DNA of 64,000 bases. Origin: JAWKMZ01 sp041391965. Lineage in GTDB: Bacteria; Bacteroidota; Bacteroidia; Flavobacteriales; Flavobacteriaceae. Of the stretch, positions 51,988 to 62,787 are shown in pieces. Each line of letters opens with the position of its first letter. Positions within the stretch are counted from its first letter, which is position 1. The notes below the pieces were generated by a model. That model was not told where the DNA came from. It ran no database searches and saw only the letters and a list, made by a program, of their open reading frames with translations. The DNA is taken from the NCBI GenBank assembly GCA_041391965.1, contig JAWKMZ010000002.1, positions 438,246-502,245 of the forward strand, in the 5' to 3' direction. The position numbers and the translations under genes are program-made.

Positions 51988-54900
51988 ATGAAATTAAAGT
52001 TAACATGGTTAATGACGCTTTTTATGGCGTTTGTGATGCAATTCTCTTTTGCACAAGAGAAATCTATCACAGGTACAGTTACCTCTGCTGCAGACGGTTT
52101 ACCACTACCTGGAGTAAATGTAATTGTAAAAGGAACTACAAGGGGAGTTCAAACGGATTTTGATGGTAATTATACCATTAAGGCGAGTGTTGGAGAAACT
52201 CTTGAGTTTTCATTCGTTGGAATGAAGAAAACTTCAGCTGTTGTTGGTTCCAGCAATTCAATAAATATAGCCTTAAGTGAAGATGCTCAGGCTTTGGAAG
52301 AAATTGTAGTTGTTGGTTTCAGTGCGAAATCGAGAGATGAATTGACATCTGCGGTATCAAATGTAACATCTGAGGAATTAGAAAAAATTGCACCATCAGT
52401 AAGTATTGACAATATGCTACAAGGGGTGGCTTCTGGTGTTCAGGTAGTTGCTCAAAATGGTAAGCCTGGTCAAACAGCGTTTATTAGAATCCGTGGTATT
52501 GGATCTATCAATGCAGGAAATCAACCACTCTATATTGTGGATGGTGCTGCAATGAATGAAAATGATGTAAATTCAATTAATCCTAATGATGTAGAATCTG
52601 TAAGTGTTTTAAAAGATGCTGCTTCAACCTCTATTTATGGAGCTCGTGGTGGTAATGGTGTTGTTATCATTACAACCAAAAGAGGAAAAAAAGGAGAAGA
52701 CTCTGTATTTAAATTAAGTTCAAGAGTAGGTGTAAGCAGAAAAGTAAAAGATAATTTTACAATGATGAACGCTGCTCAAAAACTGCAATATGAAAGAGAG
52801 CTTGGTGGAGGTTTAGTTGGAGCAAGTATTGCAAGTGATGCTGAATACCAAAAACTGATTGGTTATGACCACGATTGGAAGGATGACTTATTGCAAGATG
52901 GATTTCAAAAATCTATTAACTTCTCTGCTACAGGTGGTGAAGAGCGCATGAACTATTTCTTTTCTTTAGGATATGATGAAGATTCTGGTATTATCAGAAA
53001 TGTAAAAGCATATGATAGAGTAACAGGGAGGTTAAATGTGGACTATCAAGCTAAAGATTGGGCTAAAATAGGCACAAGTCTTTCTTTTGCTGGTAGTCAT
53101 ACTAATGACCCAAGAGATAGAAATAATACACAAAACCCATTCAGAGCTATCTACGATTATAATCCGTATGAGCCATTTTATGTGAAAGATGCTAATGGAA
53201 ATAACGTTTTGGATGAAAACGGGCAACCGGTTTTAAACTCTACACATACAGGATACCCAGTAACTGCTGAGTTGACACAAAATAAAATTGATTTATATAA
53301 CAATAGATTTGCAGGTAACATCTATTTAGATTTGTCATTATCTGATCACCTTGATTTTAAAACACAAGGATCAGGTACTTATGATCAGTATAGAAGAGAA
53401 AATTACTTACAAGCAGGTGGTATTTTAGATTTAATTGTTAATGGAGGTGTGCCTACAGGTACAAAAACAGATAATGGATCTTTTGACTTTACCTACACAT
53501 GGTTAAACAAAATGACTTACTCTAATACTTTTGGAGAGGTTCATAACTTAGAAGTGACCGCATTAACTGAATACACTCGAAATAACTATAGAAATTATTA
53601 TGCACGAGGGAATGGATTTATTGTTGGTGGGCCATCTGTTTTAGATGTTGCAGCAACACCAATTACTGTTGGAAGTTTCAGATCTGAGTATTCCATCTTC
53701 TCAATGGCAGCAAACGTTGACTATAACTATGATAATAGATACATATTAAACGCTACAGTAAGACGTGATGGATCTTCAAGATTTGGTAAAAATAGTAAAT
53801 ATGGTAATTTTTACAGTGGTTCATTAGCTTGGAATATTAACAACGAAGCTTTTATGGCAGATAGTAATGTTTTTAATACATTAAAACTTAGACTTTCTGC
53901 GGGTACCTCAGGTAATGATCAAATTGGTAGATATTCATCAATTACCACTTACGGTTTTGGAGCTTATAACAATGGGTCTACTACCATATTACCAGCTAAC
54001 TTTGGTGATGCAAGTTTATCATGGGAGGAAAACTTTAATTATGGAGCAGGTATAGAATTTGGAATGTTTAACAACAGACTGAGAGGTTTGGTAGATTACT
54101 ATAACAGAACTACATCTAACCTTTTGTTAGCTGAGCAATTATCTCTAACAACAGGAGGAAGAAGTGTTACTGGTAATTTAGGTGAAATGGTTAACAAAGG
54201 GTTTGAATTTGAATTAGCAGGAGATATTTTCCGTACTGAAAAATTCAAATGGACTGTTTCTGCTAACTTGAACCTTTATGATAATGAAGTAACTAAATTG
54301 GTTACTAATGACGATCCAACAACATTAGATGTTAATGAAAGTGATTTGTTTACAGCAAGTAATTACTATACCATCTTAAGAGTTGGTGAAGAAGTAAATA
54401 CTTTTTATGTTCCAAGATATGCTGGTGTGAACCCTGCTAATGGTGAGGCACTTTATTTAGATAAAGATGGAAATGTAACCAATAGTGCAGATGGTAATGA
54501 AGTTGTGTTGTCAGGTAAATCACCTTTTGCTGATTTAGATGGTAGTATTAGCACAACAATGCAATATAATGGGTTTGATTTATCAGCTAACTTTTACTAT
54601 AAAATGGGTAATTACACTTATAATTTGCCTGAACAAAATATGTTGAGTGATGGTGATAATGCAAATGATAACCAAAGATTGGATGCGTTTAACTATTGGA
54701 GAAACCCTGGAGATACTAATGTATTGCCAAGACCAAACTCTAATTCAAACCAAACATCTACTAGATTTTTACAAAAAGGAGATTACATCAGATTGCGTAG
54801 TTTACAGTTAGGCTATACAATTCCAAAAAAATTCACAGAAAATATGGCAATACAAAGTGCTAGAATTTATGTGTCTGGAACTAACTTATGGACGTATGCT

Positions 54901-55038
54901 CCTTATTATAAAGGTGATCCTGAAGTTGGTATTGGTTCTGGTGAAACTCAAGGAGCTTCAGTTGTTCCTGGAGAGTTTGCTTTGTACAGTTACCCAACGA
55001 CAGCCTCATTATCTTTAGGTGTTGATATCCAATTTTAA
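51988..55038 (+). CDS. SusC/RagA-family TonB-linked outer membrane transporter
   Basis: 1016-aa outer membrane importer that works with SusD. Signal peptide (about 1-23), carboxypeptidase-like domain (about 26-95; ITGTVTSAADGLPLPGVNV), a TonB-box region (about 103-112; ALEEIVVVGF), a plug domain (about 115-225) and a beta-barrel to the C-terminus (ending SLSLGVDIQF). The length is typical. No glycosidase, sulfatase or peptidase gene follows, so the substrate is unknown. The 200 bp above it hold no clear promoter. Confidence 0.93.
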   Translation: MKLKLTWLMTLFMAFVMQFSFAQEKSITGTVTSAADGLPLPGVNVIVKGTTRGVQTDFDGNYTIKASVGETLEFSFVGMKKTSAVVGSSNSINIALSEDAQALEEIVVVGFSAKSRDELTSAVSNVTSEELEKIAPSVSIDNMLQGVASGVQVVAQNGKPGQTAFIRIRGIGSINAGNQPLYIVDGAAMNENDVNSINPNDVESVSVLKDAASTSIYGARGGNGVVIITTKRGKKGEDSVFKLSSRVGVSRKVKDNFTMMNAAQKLQYERELGGGLVGASIASDAEYQKLIGYDHDWKDDLLQDGFQKSINFSATGGEERMNYFFSLGYDEDSGIIRNVKAYDRVTGRLNVDYQAKDWAKIGTSLSFAGSHTNDPRDRNNTQNPFRAIYDYNPYEPFYVKDANGNNVLDENGQPVLNSTHTGYPVTAELTQNKIDLYNNRFAGNIYLDLSLSDHLDFKTQGSGTYDQYRRENYLQAGGILDLIVNGGVPTGTKTDNGSFDFTYTWLNKMTYSNTFGEVHNLEVTALTEYTRNNYRNYYARGNGFIVGGPSVLDVAATPITVGSFRSEYSIFSMAANVDYNYDNRYILNATVRRDGSSRFGKNSKYGNFYSGSLAWNINNEAFMADSNVFNTLKLRLSAGTSGNDQIGRYSSITTYGFGAYNNGSTTILPANFGDASLSWEENFNYGAGIEFGMFNNRLRGLVDYYNRTTSNLLLAEQLSLTTGGRSVTGNLGEMVNKGFEFELAGDIFRTEKFKWTVSANLNLYDNEVTKLVTNDDPTTLDVNESDLFTASNYYTILRVGEEVNTFYVPRYAGVNPANGEALYLDKDGNVTNSADGNEVVLSGKSPFADLDGSISTTMQYNGFDLSANFYYKMGNYTYNLPEQNMLSDGDNANDNQRLDAFNYWRNPGDTNVLPRPNSNSNQTSTRFLQKGDYIRLRSLQLGYTIPKKFTENMAIQSARIYVSGTNLWTYAPYYKGDPEVGIGSGETQGASVVPGEFALYSYPTTASLSLGVDIQF

Positions 55039-55047
55039 AAAAAAATA

Positions 55048-56475
55048 ATGAATATGAAAAAATATATTTTAATACTAACAGTAAGTTTATTCACAGTTTT
55101 TACTGCTTGTGATAAAGAAAACTTAGATTTAAATCCATTTGATGCTGTAGGAGCTGATGTTGCTTTAAAAACACAAGGCGATTTTGACAGCGCAGTTAAT
55201 GGATTGTACACACAAATGATAGGCGGTTCTTACGGAGCCAGTTTTATGTCATTTCCTGATGTGATAGCAGATAATTTAGTGTTTGTAACGGCAGGACGTC
55301 AAACTCAAAAAACTCAATATGAGTGGCGTTATAATGCTAACAATACTTATGGTGGTTTTATGACTTCATGTTATCAAGTTATTCAACAAGCTAATTATAT
55401 TTTAGAGAAAGTTGATAGATTAGAAGATGGTGCAGCCAAAAACAATGTCATTGCACAAGCAAAAGCGGCGAGAGCCTTAGCTCTTTTTACTGTAAATAAT
55501 GTATTTGGAAAAATTCCAACGCAAGCAGGAGATGCAAATGGTTCTTTAGGAGTGCCAGTTTTGACAAGCTCTGACATTCGTCAAAAACCAGCAAGAAATA
55601 CAGTTGCTGAAGTTTACACCTCTGTAATTGAAGACCTTGAAAGCGCTAAAGGTTTAATTAGTGATAGCAATGGTATAGAACGTTTTAACAAAGATGCTAT
55701 CAACGGATTATTGTCAAGAGTTTACTTATACAATGGACAATATCAAAAAGCAGCTGATGCTGCAAGCGCTGTGTCAACTACAGTTTCGACATTCTCTAAT
55801 TTCTCAGGCATTTGGGATGACTCATCAGAAGATGGTGTTATTTTTAAATTGAAAAACTTTGATACGGATACTAATGTTTCAGTAGGAGTTCCTTACAGTC
55901 AAACTTTAACTGGAGGTATCAAATCTGAATATGTTGTTGATTTTGGATTTTATGGATTGTTTCAAAATACAGACATTAGAAAATCTACTTATATAGTTAC
56001 GAGTAGTTTTGAAGGTAACTTATATAACAATGTTGCTAAATACCTTTCAAGTTCAGTAAATACAGGATCAGGTGTTGTTGATATTAAAGTTATCAGAGCT
56101 GCTGAAGTACAATTAAACAAAGCAGAAGCACTTGCTAATATTCCAGGTCAAGACGCTGCTGCGCTTGCTGCTTTAGACTTAGTAAGAAGCCAAAGATACA
56201 TTGGTTTTACTGCAGGTACTGAAACAGGACAAGCTCTTAAAGATGCTATTCAATTAGAAAGACGTTTAGAGTTAGCTTTTGAAGGTCATAGATTCTTTGA
56301 TATCAAAAGAAAAGGTTTGGCCATTAACCGTACAGATGCTGGTGATTATGCAGATGGTACAGGTACACACCCTAATTTTTTAACAATGCCAGCAGGTGAT
56401 ACAAGATTTCAATTGCCAATTCCAAAAACTGAATTGGATGTAAATCCTAACTTTTTACCAAATCCTGGCTATTAA
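55048..56475 (+). CDS. SusD/RagB-family nutrient-binding lipoprotein
   Basis: 475-aa surface lipoprotein, the lid of the SusCD importer. Signal peptide with Cys21 (VFTACDKEN), TPR-like helical half (YQVIQQANYILEKV, AQAKAARALALFTVNNVFG) and the typical C-terminal ERRLELAFEGHRFFDIKRKG. Two starts are possible (55048 or 55054). It is 9 bp after susC and clearly in the same operon. Confidence 0.92.
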   Translation: MNMKKYILILTVSLFTVFTACDKENLDLNPFDAVGADVALKTQGDFDSAVNGLYTQMIGGSYGASFMSFPDVIADNLVFVTAGRQTQKTQYEWRYNANNTYGGFMTSCYQVIQQANYILEKVDRLEDGAAKNNVIAQAKAARALALFTVNNVFGKIPTQAGDANGSLGVPVLTSSDIRQKPARNTVAEVYTSVIEDLESAKGLISDSNGIERFNKDAINGLLSRVYLYNGQYQKAADAASAVSTTVSTFSNFSGIWDDSSEDGVIFKLKNFDTDTNVSVGVPYSQTLTGGIKSEYVVDFGFYGLFQNTDIRKSTYIVTSSFEGNLYNNVAKYLSSSVNTGSGVVDIKVIRAAEVQLNKAEALANIPGQDAAALAALDLVRSQRYIGFTAGTETGQALKDAIQLERRLELAFEGHRFFDIKRKGLAINRTDAGDYADGTGTHPNFLTMPAGDTRFQLPIPKTELDVNPNFLPNPGY

Positions 56476-56493
56476 TACTTAAAAATTGTAATT

Positions 56494-57303
56494 ATGAAAA
56501 AAATATTTTTATTATTAACATGTGTTTCTTTACTATCAACATTTACATCATGTAATGACGAAGAAGATATACACGTGTATGACTCAGGTGATATAGCTTA
56601 TTTTGAAGAAACAGCAAGTTCACTATTTGTGACTTCAGATAATCCAAGTGAAAGCATTGAAATCGTTTCTACAGTTACTTCAAGCGCTGATAGAACTTAT
56701 AATGTTCAAATTGACCCATCATCAACTGCTGTTGAAGGGGTAGAGTTTACCTTAGGTTCTTCAACATTGACTATTCCAGCAGGCGAGTATTTTGGAACGC
56801 TAACCGTAAATGGTATATTTGATGGAGCTTTAGAAACAGGTTCAACATTAGTTTTAAACTTGACATCTACAACAAATGAAGTTGCTACTTTTGATACTAC
56901 TCATACCGTAAGCATTTTTAAATTATGTGAATCTAACTTAGGTGGAACATATGAAGTAACAACAACTTATGGATATCATGATTTTCTTCCTGATTTCAAT
57001 CCACATACAACAATGATGGATATTGAAGCCTTAGGAAATGGAAATTATTTCGTACAAGATTTTTCTGGCGGATTATATACAGAAGGACCTTATGCAAGTG
57101 CTTATGGTACTGGACCAACAAGTTTTGATTTGATATTTACTGATGTTTGTGGAAATATTTCTTGGGTAGATCAAAGCGATCCTTGGGGAAGTGTTGAAAT
57201 GGATGGTGTTAACTCTGTAGATCCTGATACTGGTGTTATTACGACCTCATGGTATTGTACAGGTTATGGTGAAAATGGTGTATCAGTTTATGTGCCACAA
57301 TAA
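56494..57303 (+). CDS. SusCD-associated lipoprotein, Calx-beta-like
   Basis: 269-aa lipoprotein with Cys20 (TFTSCNDEED). The middle (about 50-145) has a Calx-beta/DUF1735-like strand pattern: IDPSSTAVEGVEFTLGSS, then TIPAGEYFGTLTV. It is likely a surface glycan- or ligand-binding companion of the SusCD pair. It is paralogous to the next gene by N-terminal half and by the matching IDP(S/T)STAVE segment. Downstream of susD by 18 bp. Confidence 0.8.
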   Translation: MKKIFLLLTCVSLLSTFTSCNDEEDIHVYDSGDIAYFEETASSLFVTSDNPSESIEIVSTVTSSADRTYNVQIDPSSTAVEGVEFTLGSSTLTIPAGEYFGTLTVNGIFDGALETGSTLVLNLTSTTNEVATFDTTHTVSIFKLCESNLGGTYEVTTTYGYHDFLPDFNPHTTMMDIEALGNGNYFVQDFSGGLYTEGPYASAYGTGPTSFDLIFTDVCGNISWVDQSDPWGSVEMDGVNSVDPDTGVITTSWYCTGYGENGVSVYVPQ

Positions 57304-57326
57304 TTAATCTTATAAAAAATACAATT

Positions 57327-58178
57327 ATGAATAAATTTTTAAAAATAAGCTTGATATTGCTAACGTTCGTAGGATTTGTTTCTTGTGATAGCTCAGATGA
57401 TGATACAAGTTTTTTGAATGATAGAACATCTGTATCTTATTTTGTGCCTGGTTCTTCAGCTACATTATTAGTACAAGAGACTGGAGTGTCTACTTTTGAT
57501 GTAAAAGTTGGTATTTCTGAGCCTAAACCAGTTGATAGAGCGTTTACTTATACAATTGATCCAACTTCAACAGCTGTTGAAAATGTAGATTATACACTTA
57601 GTTCAACTTTAAAAGTTCCTGCAAATTCTGTTGTAGGTACAATTTCGGTAACAGCCAATTATGCTACCACATCTTTAGATGGTAAAACGGTTAAGTTGCA
57701 ATTACAAACCGTTGATGGTGCTGTTATTGGGGCAAGAAGTCTTTTTACTTTGAATATTGTGAGATACTGTCCATTAGAAGCACCATTTACAGGAGCATAT
57801 ACCTTAGATAATGTGTCTGGTGGAATACCAGCTGCTGGTTTTGCACCTGCATTTGGTACTGGTATAACAGTAGAGCTTGTAGCAGGTAATACAGATACTG
57901 AAAGAAGATTTAATGTTAAATGTTATCCAAGTTTTGGATTTGCTAACCCACCAGTAGATGCTATTCTAAACTATGTATGTGGTTCTTTAGAATTTGTAGG
58001 CCTTTCAGGAGCTTCTGGTGTAGGTTGTGGAGGTTCAATTGCTTTTGGACCTGCAGATACAAATGCTACATATGATCCAACAGATGATAGTATGTTTAAT
58101 GTGAACTTTACTGAAAATACAGAAAGTATGTGCGGTGATAGTCCTGCTCAATCGATTATCAAATTGACAAAACAATAA
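57327..58178 (+). CDS. SusCD-associated lipoprotein, Calx-beta-like paralogue
   Basis: 283-aa lipoprotein, Cys20 in GFVSCDSSDD. It shares the Calx-beta-like part with the preceding gene (IDPTSTAVENVDYTLSS, about 90-106) and adds a C-terminal region with four cysteines (NYVCGSLE, VGCGGS, SMCGDS). Probably a second surface-exposed binding protein of the same importer. It is the last gene before a terminator. Confidence 0.8.
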   Translation: MNKFLKISLILLTFVGFVSCDSSDDDTSFLNDRTSVSYFVPGSSATLLVQETGVSTFDVKVGISEPKPVDRAFTYTIDPTSTAVENVDYTLSSTLKVPANSVVGTISVTANYATTSLDGKTVKLQLQTVDGAVIGARSLFTLNIVRYCPLEAPFTGAYTLDNVSGGIPAAGFAPAFGTGITVELVAGNTDTERRFNVKCYPSFGFANPPVDAILNYVCGSLEFVGLSGASGVGCGGSIAFGPADTNATYDPTDDSMFNVNFTENTESMCGDSPAQSIIKLTKQ

Positions 58179-58201
58179 AAAGGGTTTATTTAACCAATTT
58201 T

Positions 58202-58229
58202 AAAAGCCTGCATCATGCAGGCTTTTTTT
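58202..58229 (+). terminator. terminator of the SusCD operon
   Basis: AAAAGCCTGCAT pairs with ATGCAGGCTTTT around one base, followed by a T run. Confidence 0.92.
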
Positions 58230-58266
58230 ATGCAATAATAGTAATATAGGTGTCGTTATAAATAGT

Positions 58267-58274
58267 TACTTTTG
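58267..58274 (+). promoter_or_regulatory. -7 box before the putative porin gene
   Basis: TACTTTTG followed by C fits TAnnTTTG, 20 nt before the start codon. No good -33 element. Confidence 0.4.
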
Positions 58275-58293
58275 CGCTGTATATTTATAAAGG

Positions 58294-60255
58294 ATGAAGA
58301 ATTTTATTTGCTGTTTATTAGTTTTTATTGGCTGTCAATTTTTAAATGCTCAAAATTTCAAAGAGAGTAACTCATCAAAAAGAGAACAAGTGTTATCGGA
58401 TACCACTAAAGTGTCAACCAAAAGCACATCTAATAAAGGAATCAAAAACGATAAAGCCAAAATTGAACAGTATTTAATTATTTCATCGCAAAGGGACACT
58501 ACTTATGTTGATACCACTTTAACAATAAACAAAGAATACAAATTCAATTATCTTAGAAAAGATAATTTTGATAAAATATCCTTTTCTAATATCGGCCAAA
58601 CCTATAATACCTTAAGTGCTGACTTTAGTAATACAAGCACACTTCCATTATTTGGTGCCAGAGCGCGTCATTTTAACTATATGGAAGTTGAAGATATTAA
58701 CTATTATCATGTCCCAACACCACTTACCGAATTGTTTTATAAAACCGCCTTTGAGCAAGGTCAAGTTTTAGATGCTTTTTTTACTTCTAATATGTCCGAG
58801 CAATTCAATTTTTCAATTGCATATAAAGGGTTAAGATCTTTAGGAAAATACCAACATATATTAACCAGTACAGGCAATTTTAGATTCACATCCAACTACA
58901 TCACAAAAAACAAAAGATACCAAGTTAGAGGTCATATTGTGATGCAAGATTTATTAAATCAGGAAAATGGAGGTCTTACAGATGCTGATGTGAAAAATTT
59001 TGAATCAGGAGACCAAGAATTTAAAGACCGTTCTGTTTTTGCACCTAATTTTGAAAATGCCGAAAATACTTTAGAAGGCAAACGTTTTCTCTTAGAGCAT
59101 CAATATAATATTGTTAAAAGTTCAGATAGTATAAATAACAATAGCTTGAGTGTAGGTAATATTATTTCGTTTGAAGATAAATATTATCAATTTAGACAAG
59201 CTCAAAAAGACGACTTTTTTGGCGAAGCATTTCTTAATTCAAAACTTAATGACAAGGTAACGCTCGAAAATTTTTATAATCGCTTTTCTCTGAATTATGC
59301 AAACAATATTATTGGAGACATCAATTTTAATGTCGATTATAATAAGTATAATTACGGCTACAATAGTGTTACTATAATTGATGGTCAAATTATAAAAAAC
59401 AGATTAAAAGGCAGTGTTGTTAGCCTTGGAGGTTCATATAAAAAGCAAATAGGAGGTTTTAAACTCAACGGAGAACTTGGTGTTAATGTATCAGGAGATT
59501 TTAAAGGCAATTTTCTCAATGCAGAAGCTTCCTATGATTTAAATGAAAATAATTCGGTAAAAGCGCAACTAAATTCAAGCTCCAAACTTCCAAACTATAA
59601 TTATTTGCTGTATCAGAGCGATTATATTAGTTATAATTGGGATAACAGCGCCATCTTTAAAAATGTAAAAACGCAGCAACTTAGTTTTCAGGTAACGTCA
59701 AAACAAATAGCCGACCTATCATTCGACTATACATTGATAGATAATTATACCTATTTTAAAAAGGATAGTAACAACTTTATGAAGCCTTATCAAAGTGATG
59801 AGACTGTTAACTATCTCAGGTTAAAATTACATAGAGAATTTAAATATGGCAACTTGGCTTTAGATAATACCATTATGTATCAAAATGTATTAAGTGGTAA
59901 AAGCGTGCTACATGTACCTCAAATTATTACAAGAAATACACTATACTATTCAAATCATATATTCAAAAAAGCACTTTATTTACAAACAGGCATTACATTA
60001 AACTACTTTGCAAAATACAATATGAATGCCTACGATCCTTTGTTGGCCGAATTTTATGTACAAGACCAAACCCAACAAGGTGCATTCCCAAGATTAGACT
60101 TCTTTATTAACGCAAAAATCCGTCAAACCAGAATCTATCTAAAGGCCGAACATTTCAATGCAGCATTCACAGGGTACAATTATTACTCAGCACCAAACAA
60201 CCCATACAGAGATTTTACAATCCGTTTCGGTTTAGTTTGGAACTTTTTCCTATAA
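58294..60255 (+). CDS. putative outer membrane porin
   Basis: 653-aa beta-barrel protein of the Bacteroidota putative porin family. Signal peptide (about 1-19, ending LNAQ), a charged linker (about 20-75), then a long run of amphipathic beta-strands starting with YNTLSADFSNTSTLPLFGAR, ending with a C-terminal aromatic (RFGLVWNFFL) as expected for BAM-inserted proteins. Its transport role is unknown. It is a single gene followed by the rRNA operon leader. Confidence 0.85.
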   Translation: MKNFICCLLVFIGCQFLNAQNFKESNSSKREQVLSDTTKVSTKSTSNKGIKNDKAKIEQYLIISSQRDTTYVDTTLTINKEYKFNYLRKDNFDKISFSNIGQTYNTLSADFSNTSTLPLFGARARHFNYMEVEDINYYHVPTPLTELFYKTAFEQGQVLDAFFTSNMSEQFNFSIAYKGLRSLGKYQHILTSTGNFRFTSNYITKNKRYQVRGHIVMQDLLNQENGGLTDADVKNFESGDQEFKDRSVFAPNFENAENTLEGKRFLLEHQYNIVKSSDSINNNSLSVGNIISFEDKYYQFRQAQKDDFFGEAFLNSKLNDKVTLENFYNRFSLNYANNIIGDINFNVDYNKYNYGYNSVTIIDGQIIKNRLKGSVVSLGGSYKKQIGGFKLNGELGVNVSGDFKGNFLNAEASYDLNENNSVKAQLNSSSKLPNYNYLLYQSDYISYNWDNSAIFKNVKTQQLSFQVTSKQIADLSFDYTLIDNYTYFKKDSNNFMKPYQSDETVNYLRLKLHREFKYGNLALDNTIMYQNVLSGKSVLHVPQIITRNTLYYSNHIFKKALYLQTGITLNYFAKYNMNAYDPLLAEFYVQDQTQQGAFPRLDFFINAKIRQTRIYLKAEHFNAAFTGYNYYSAPNNPYRDFTIRFGLVWNFFL

Positions 60256-60265
60256 TATTAGTTGA

Positions 60266-60353
60266 GCGTTCCCACATTAAAAAATGTGGTCAGGCTATCG
60301 CACTCGCTTTTACTTTCAGTAAAGAGCTCAAACAAATGCTCTATCCTTAACGC
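60266..60353 (+). ncRNA. structured intergenic RNA-like element downstream of the porin gene
   Basis: An outer stem GCGTT/AACGC (60266-60270, 60349-60353) encloses three hairpins: CCACATT/AATGTGG (60272-60289), TTTACT/AGTAAA (60309-60323) and AGAGC/GCTCT (60323-60342). The phrase GGTCAGGCTATC between them recalls a dispersed structured element that I remember from Flavobacteriia, often close to rRNA operons. It starts 10 bp after the porin stop. It may be a 3' structure, an sRNA, or a dispersed repeat. Confidence 0.45.
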
Positions 60354-60422
60354 AAAGCAATCATCTTAAAGCACTAAAAATGAGGGGTAAAAAAAATAAA
60401 TAAAAAAATAGTTCAAAAAAGA

Positions 60423-60455
60423 TTTGTCAGAAAGAAAAAAAGGGTTGTATATTTG
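60423..60455 (+). promoter_or_regulatory. rRNA operon promoter P1
   Basis: TTTG (60423-60426), 21 nt, then TATATTTG (60448-60455) followed by CACCC. This is a full Bacteroidota housekeeping promoter. Confidence 0.85.
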
Positions 60456-60560
60456 CACCCTCTTAAAAACGGAATATCCTAATAAGGGTAGTAAAAAGAG
60501 GCGTTCATTATCAGGGTAAGACGGGTAAAAAAAATAGTTTTAATTTTTTTTAAAATAAGT

Positions 60561-60591
60561 TTTGCCAGAACAAAAAAGGGTTTTATATTTG
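60561..60591 (+). promoter_or_regulatory. rRNA operon promoter P2
   Basis: TTTG (60561-60564), 19 nt, then TATATTTG (60584-60591) followed by CACCC. It is a near copy of P1, 137 bp further down, and lies about 180 nt before 16S. Confidence 0.85.
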
Positions 60592-60632
60592 CACCCGCTT
60601 AGCAGAAGATAAGAGCTAAGAAATAAGAAAAA

Positions 60633-60650
60633 GTTCATTAACATATTGAA
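60633..60650 (+). promoter_or_regulatory. rrn leader motif, copy 1
   Basis: GTTCATTAACATATTGAA occurs here before 16S and, with one change, at 62657-62674 before 23S. Such paired motifs in rRNA leaders are candidates for antitermination (boxA-like) or processing sites. Confidence 0.5.
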
Positions 60651-60767
60651 TTGACAGCGTAAGAGATTTATTGGAAACGATAGATTTCAAACAAGAGAAT
60701 AGACCATTTTGAGTACAACAAAAAATTTCTTTGGTTGTTAAAATATAGTCGTAAGACAAAAAATTTA

Positions 60768-62284
<1,517 letters not shown>

Positions 62285-62368
62285 TAGAGAAAGACGACTG
62301 AGGAAGTAATAAGATAAGGAAAGAGATAGTTTATTCTCCTGCTGTTAATTTAAGATCTATTATAGTAG

Positions 62369-62442
62369 AGTCTCATAGCTCAGCTGGTTAGAGCGCTACA
62401 CTGATAATGTAGAGGTCGGCAGTTCGAGTCTGCCTGAGACTA
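62369..62442 (+). tRNA. tRNA-Ile (GAT anticodon)
   Basis: 74-nt cloverleaf: acceptor AGTCTCA/TGAGACT, anticodon stem CTACA/TGTAG with loop CTGATAA (anticodon GAT), T-arm GGCAG TTCGAGT CTGCC. CCA is not encoded (ACTA follows). Standard spacer tRNA between 16S and 23S. Confidence 0.96.
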
Positions 62443-62460
62443 CTAACTACTATATATAAA

Positions 62461-62526
62461 GGAAATTCTGGGAGTTAGAGAATTCTAAATTCGTTATTCT
62501 GAATTCAAAATTCTGAATTTCAAATT
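62461..62526. repeat. AATTCTGAATTC-type degenerate repeats in the rRNA spacer
   Basis: The gap between the two tRNA genes contains repeated GAATTC, AATTCT and TTCTGAATTT pieces that can form several alternative hairpins. It is low-complexity and partly palindromic; it may be an rRNA processing stem or a degenerate relative of the hexamer repeats in the paa cluster. Confidence 0.4.
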
Positions 62527-62600
62527 GGGGGATTAGCTCAGCTGGCTAGAGCGCCTGCCTTGCACGCAGGAGGTCATCGGTTCGACTCCGATATTCTCCA
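62527..62600 (+). tRNA. tRNA-Ala (TGC anticodon)
   Basis: 74-nt cloverleaf: acceptor GGGGGAT/ATTCTCC (with two G-U pairs), anticodon stem CCTGC/GCAGG with loop CTTGCAC (anticodon TGC), T-arm ATCGG TTCGACT CCGAT. CCA is not encoded. Confidence 0.96.
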
Positions 62601-62656
62601 CAATAGCACAAGTCAACACAAGCAATTTTAAATTGTCTGTTGCGACTCGGCACAAC

Positions 62657-62674
62657 GTTCATTGACATATTGAA
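62657..62674 (+). promoter_or_regulatory. rrn leader motif, copy 2
   Basis: GTTCATTGACATATTGAA, 17 of 18 bases as in 60633-60650, about 115 nt before the 23S gene. The rest of the spacer between tRNA-Ala and 23S (62601-62787) shows no gene. Confidence 0.5.
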
Positions 62675-62787
62675 AAAGATACATAAAAAATACAGATATG
62701 ATTTATAATCATATCAAAGTAACAAGTAGTCAGTCGAAGTTTACGAGCTTTTTGACAGACTATTAACTCATTAAAAGACAAAAGTAC

